NCBI GenBank assembly: GCA_029881855.1
Contig: JAOULU010000008.1
Span: forward strand, 1-14,725
DNA from: Nitrosomonas sp.
Lineage (GTDB): Bacteria; Pseudomonadota; Gammaproteobacteria; Burkholderiales; Nitrosomonadaceae
Direction of reading: 5' to 3'
DNA length: 14,725 nucleotides
The notes under the pieces are model-generated. The model worked only from the letters and a program-made list of their open reading frames with translations. It searched no databases and was not told the origin of the DNA. Shown one piece after another: positions 13,435-14,725 of this stretch. The position numbers and the translations under genes were made by a program. How positions within the stretch are numbered: the first letter of the stretch is position 1; each line of letters starts with the position of its first letter.

Positions 13435-14725
13435 ATGCTACGATTTCAGTTTAAACAATTACTGGTTTGTTTGCTACCGCTATTGCTTCCAAGTAAGTTA
13501 TTGGCGGCAATAGAGGGTGATGTCTACAGTATGGATTTAGAGCAGTTAATGAGTATTGAAGTTGTTTCTGCTAGTAAAAAATCCCAAACACTCTTAAAAA
13601 CAGCGGCTGCTGCACATATTATTACCGAAGAGGACATACGGCGTTCTGGTGCAACAAGCCTACCCGAAGTCTTACGTGGTGTTCCTGGTGTACAAGTGGC
13701 GCAGATTGATGCCAATAAATGGGCTGTGAGCATGCGGGGGTTTAATAACCGTTTTGCCACTAAATTACTTGTTATGATTGATGGTCGTTCCATTTATACC
13801 CCGTTATTTTCTGGTGTATATTGGAATATGCACGATATGTTGTTGGAGGATATTGATCGGATCGAAGTAATACGCGGCCCTGGAGGCACATTATGGGGTG
13901 CCAATGCTGTGAATGGTGTTATTAACATTATTACTAAAAAAGCAGATGAAACACAGGGTACGCAAATAACTTTTCTGGGCGGGTCTCTTGAAAAAAATAT
14001 CAGTGCGCGTTATGGCGCTAGAATAAATAATCAAACCAGTTTCCGTGTTTATGCAAAGGGCCGGCATAACGAGAGATTTAGTCAGCAATCACAATTACAA
14101 AGTTTAGGTCCAGCAAATGATCAGTGGCGAAACTTTACAACCGGTTTTCGTGTTGATGGAGAGATAGATGGCAACACTGATTGGATGTTGCAAGGTGGCT
14201 ACAATGTAGGCACGGCTGATCAGTTCGTAGAATCAGCTTCTCTAACGCCCCCTAGCAATCTTAGGTTGCGAGATGCTATTAACTATAATACTGGCAATAT
14301 GTTGTTTTTATGGAACAAGCAATTGTCTCTTGATAACAAATGGCGAGTACAGGTTTATTATGATTACTTTAACCGCACAGCGTTAAGTACAACACACAAC
14401 ATACATACGGTAGACATTGAGATACAGAACCAACGGCGGTTTTTTGATAGGCATAATGTAGTCTGGGGGTTTGGTTATCGCAGCATCCTGGATGAGTTAG
14501 AGCCGGGCTTTGAGGTTTCTTTTAGTCCTGAGAAGCTGCATTTTAAGACCTTTAATACATTTTTTCAGAATGAAGTCCAGCTTACCGAGAAGCTGCGTTT
14601 TACGGTCGGCTCGAAATTTGAACATAATGACTTTACCGGATTTGAATATCAGCCAAGCGCCCGTGTTCTCTTTGAAGTTAATGAACGAAATTCTGTGTGG
14701 GCGGCATTTTCCCGTGCGGTACGTA
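13435..14725 (+). CDS. TonB-dependent outer-membrane receptor, N-terminal part (3' truncated by window)
   Basis: An ATG at 13435-13437 opens a frame with no stop to the end of the window, giving 430 residues. A signal peptide is clear (MLRFQFK, hydrophobic core, LLAA around 22-25). The plug domain occupies about 50-170 with strong family motifs: ITEEDIRRSGATSLPEVLRG (63-82), PGVQVAQID, WAVSMRGFN, LLVMIDGRSIYTPLFSGVYW (111-130), DIDRIEVIRGPGGTLWGANA (139-158) and NGVINIITKKA (160-170). Beta-barrel strands then begin. SIEVVSA (40-46) is a possible TonB box. The mature protein has no room for an STN signalling domain, so it is not a FecA-type transducer. The ligand is unknown. An in-frame stop lies nine codons upstream with no other start between, so the ATG is secure, but no Shine-Dalgarno is visible. 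It is transcribed divergently from the YfiR-like/kinase operon, which suggests shared control or a shared function. Confidence 0.95.
   Translation, partial: MLRFQFKQLLVCLLPLLLPSKLLAAIEGDVYSMDLEQLMSIEVVSASKKSQTLLKTAAAAHIITEEDIRRSGATSLPEVLRGVPGVQVAQIDANKWAVSMRGFNNRFATKLLVMIDGRSIYTPLFSGVYWNMHDMLLEDIDRIEVIRGPGGTLWGANAVNGVINIITKKADETQGTQITFLGGSLEKNISARYGARINNQTSFRVYAKGRHNERFSQQSQLQSLGPANDQWRNFTTGFRVDGEIDGNTDWMLQGGYNVGTADQFVESASLTPPSNLRLRDAINYNTGNMLFLWNKQLSLDNKWRVQVYYDYFNRTALSTTHNIHTVDIEIQNQRRFFDRHNVVWGFGYRSILDELEPGFEVSFSPEKLHFKTFNTFFQNEVQLTEKLRFTVGSKFEHNDFTGFEYQPSARVLFEVNERNSVWAAFSRAVR

Noticed and set aside
13524..14088. Minus-strand open frames (89 and 65 codons) opposite the receptor gene
   Set aside because: They lie antisense to a strongly conserved TonB plug coding sequence and show no protein-like features of their own.
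1..14725. Search for CRISPR arrays, insertion sequences, attachment sites or prophage genes
   Set aside because: No regularly spaced repeats, transposase or integrase motifs, or long terminal inverted repeats were seen by eye on either strand.

Overview
The window reads as a bacterial chromosome segment from a moderately AT-rich proteobacterium, with GC near 40% by eye. The gene set and order (miaB-ybeZ-ybeY-corC, a BktB-type thiolase, a CHASE8-type hybrid kinase, a TonB-dependent receptor) point to Gamma- or Betaproteobacteria. I cannot place it more precisely. Nothing suggests a phage, plasmid or insertion sequence: no transposase, integrase or CRISPR array is visible, and gene spacing is tight.

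Layout. (1) 1-755, + strand: the 3' end of a signalling protein with a GAF-like domain, cut by the window edge. (2) 829-6826, - strand, read right to left: a tRNA with anticodon CAU behind its own good-looking promoter, a small secreted protein of unknown function, miaB, ybeZ (PhoH-like), ybeY, corC and recJ. The gaps are 12-43 bp, so this looks like one long transcription unit for tRNA modification, rRNA maturation, envelope/ion function and DNA repair. (3) 6943-9792, - strand: a BktB/PhaA-type thiolase followed by glucose-6-phosphate isomerase. (4) 9847-13154, - strand: a three-gene signalling operon of a periplasmic YfiR-like protein, a membrane hybrid histidine kinase with two receiver domains, and a free Hpt protein. 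The genes overlap by 4 bp (ATGA) or sit 3 bp apart. (5) 13155-13434: a 280-bp divergent regulatory region. (6) 13435 to the window end, + strand: the N-terminal 430 residues of a TonB-dependent outer-membrane receptor, running off the edge.

The most interesting part is the right-hand third. In the known YfiBNR system, periplasmic YfiR inhibits the membrane diguanylate cyclase YfiN through YfiN's periplasmic CHASE8-type domain. Here a YfiR-like protein is translationally coupled to a kinase that appears to carry the same kind of periplasmic domain, but the cytoplasmic output is a His-Asp-Asp-His phosphorelay with a separate Hpt. A TonB-dependent receptor is transcribed divergently. I infer an envelope-spanning sensor in which outer-membrane uptake, a periplasmic regulator and an inner-membrane phosphorelay act together. 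The final response regulator is not in the window.
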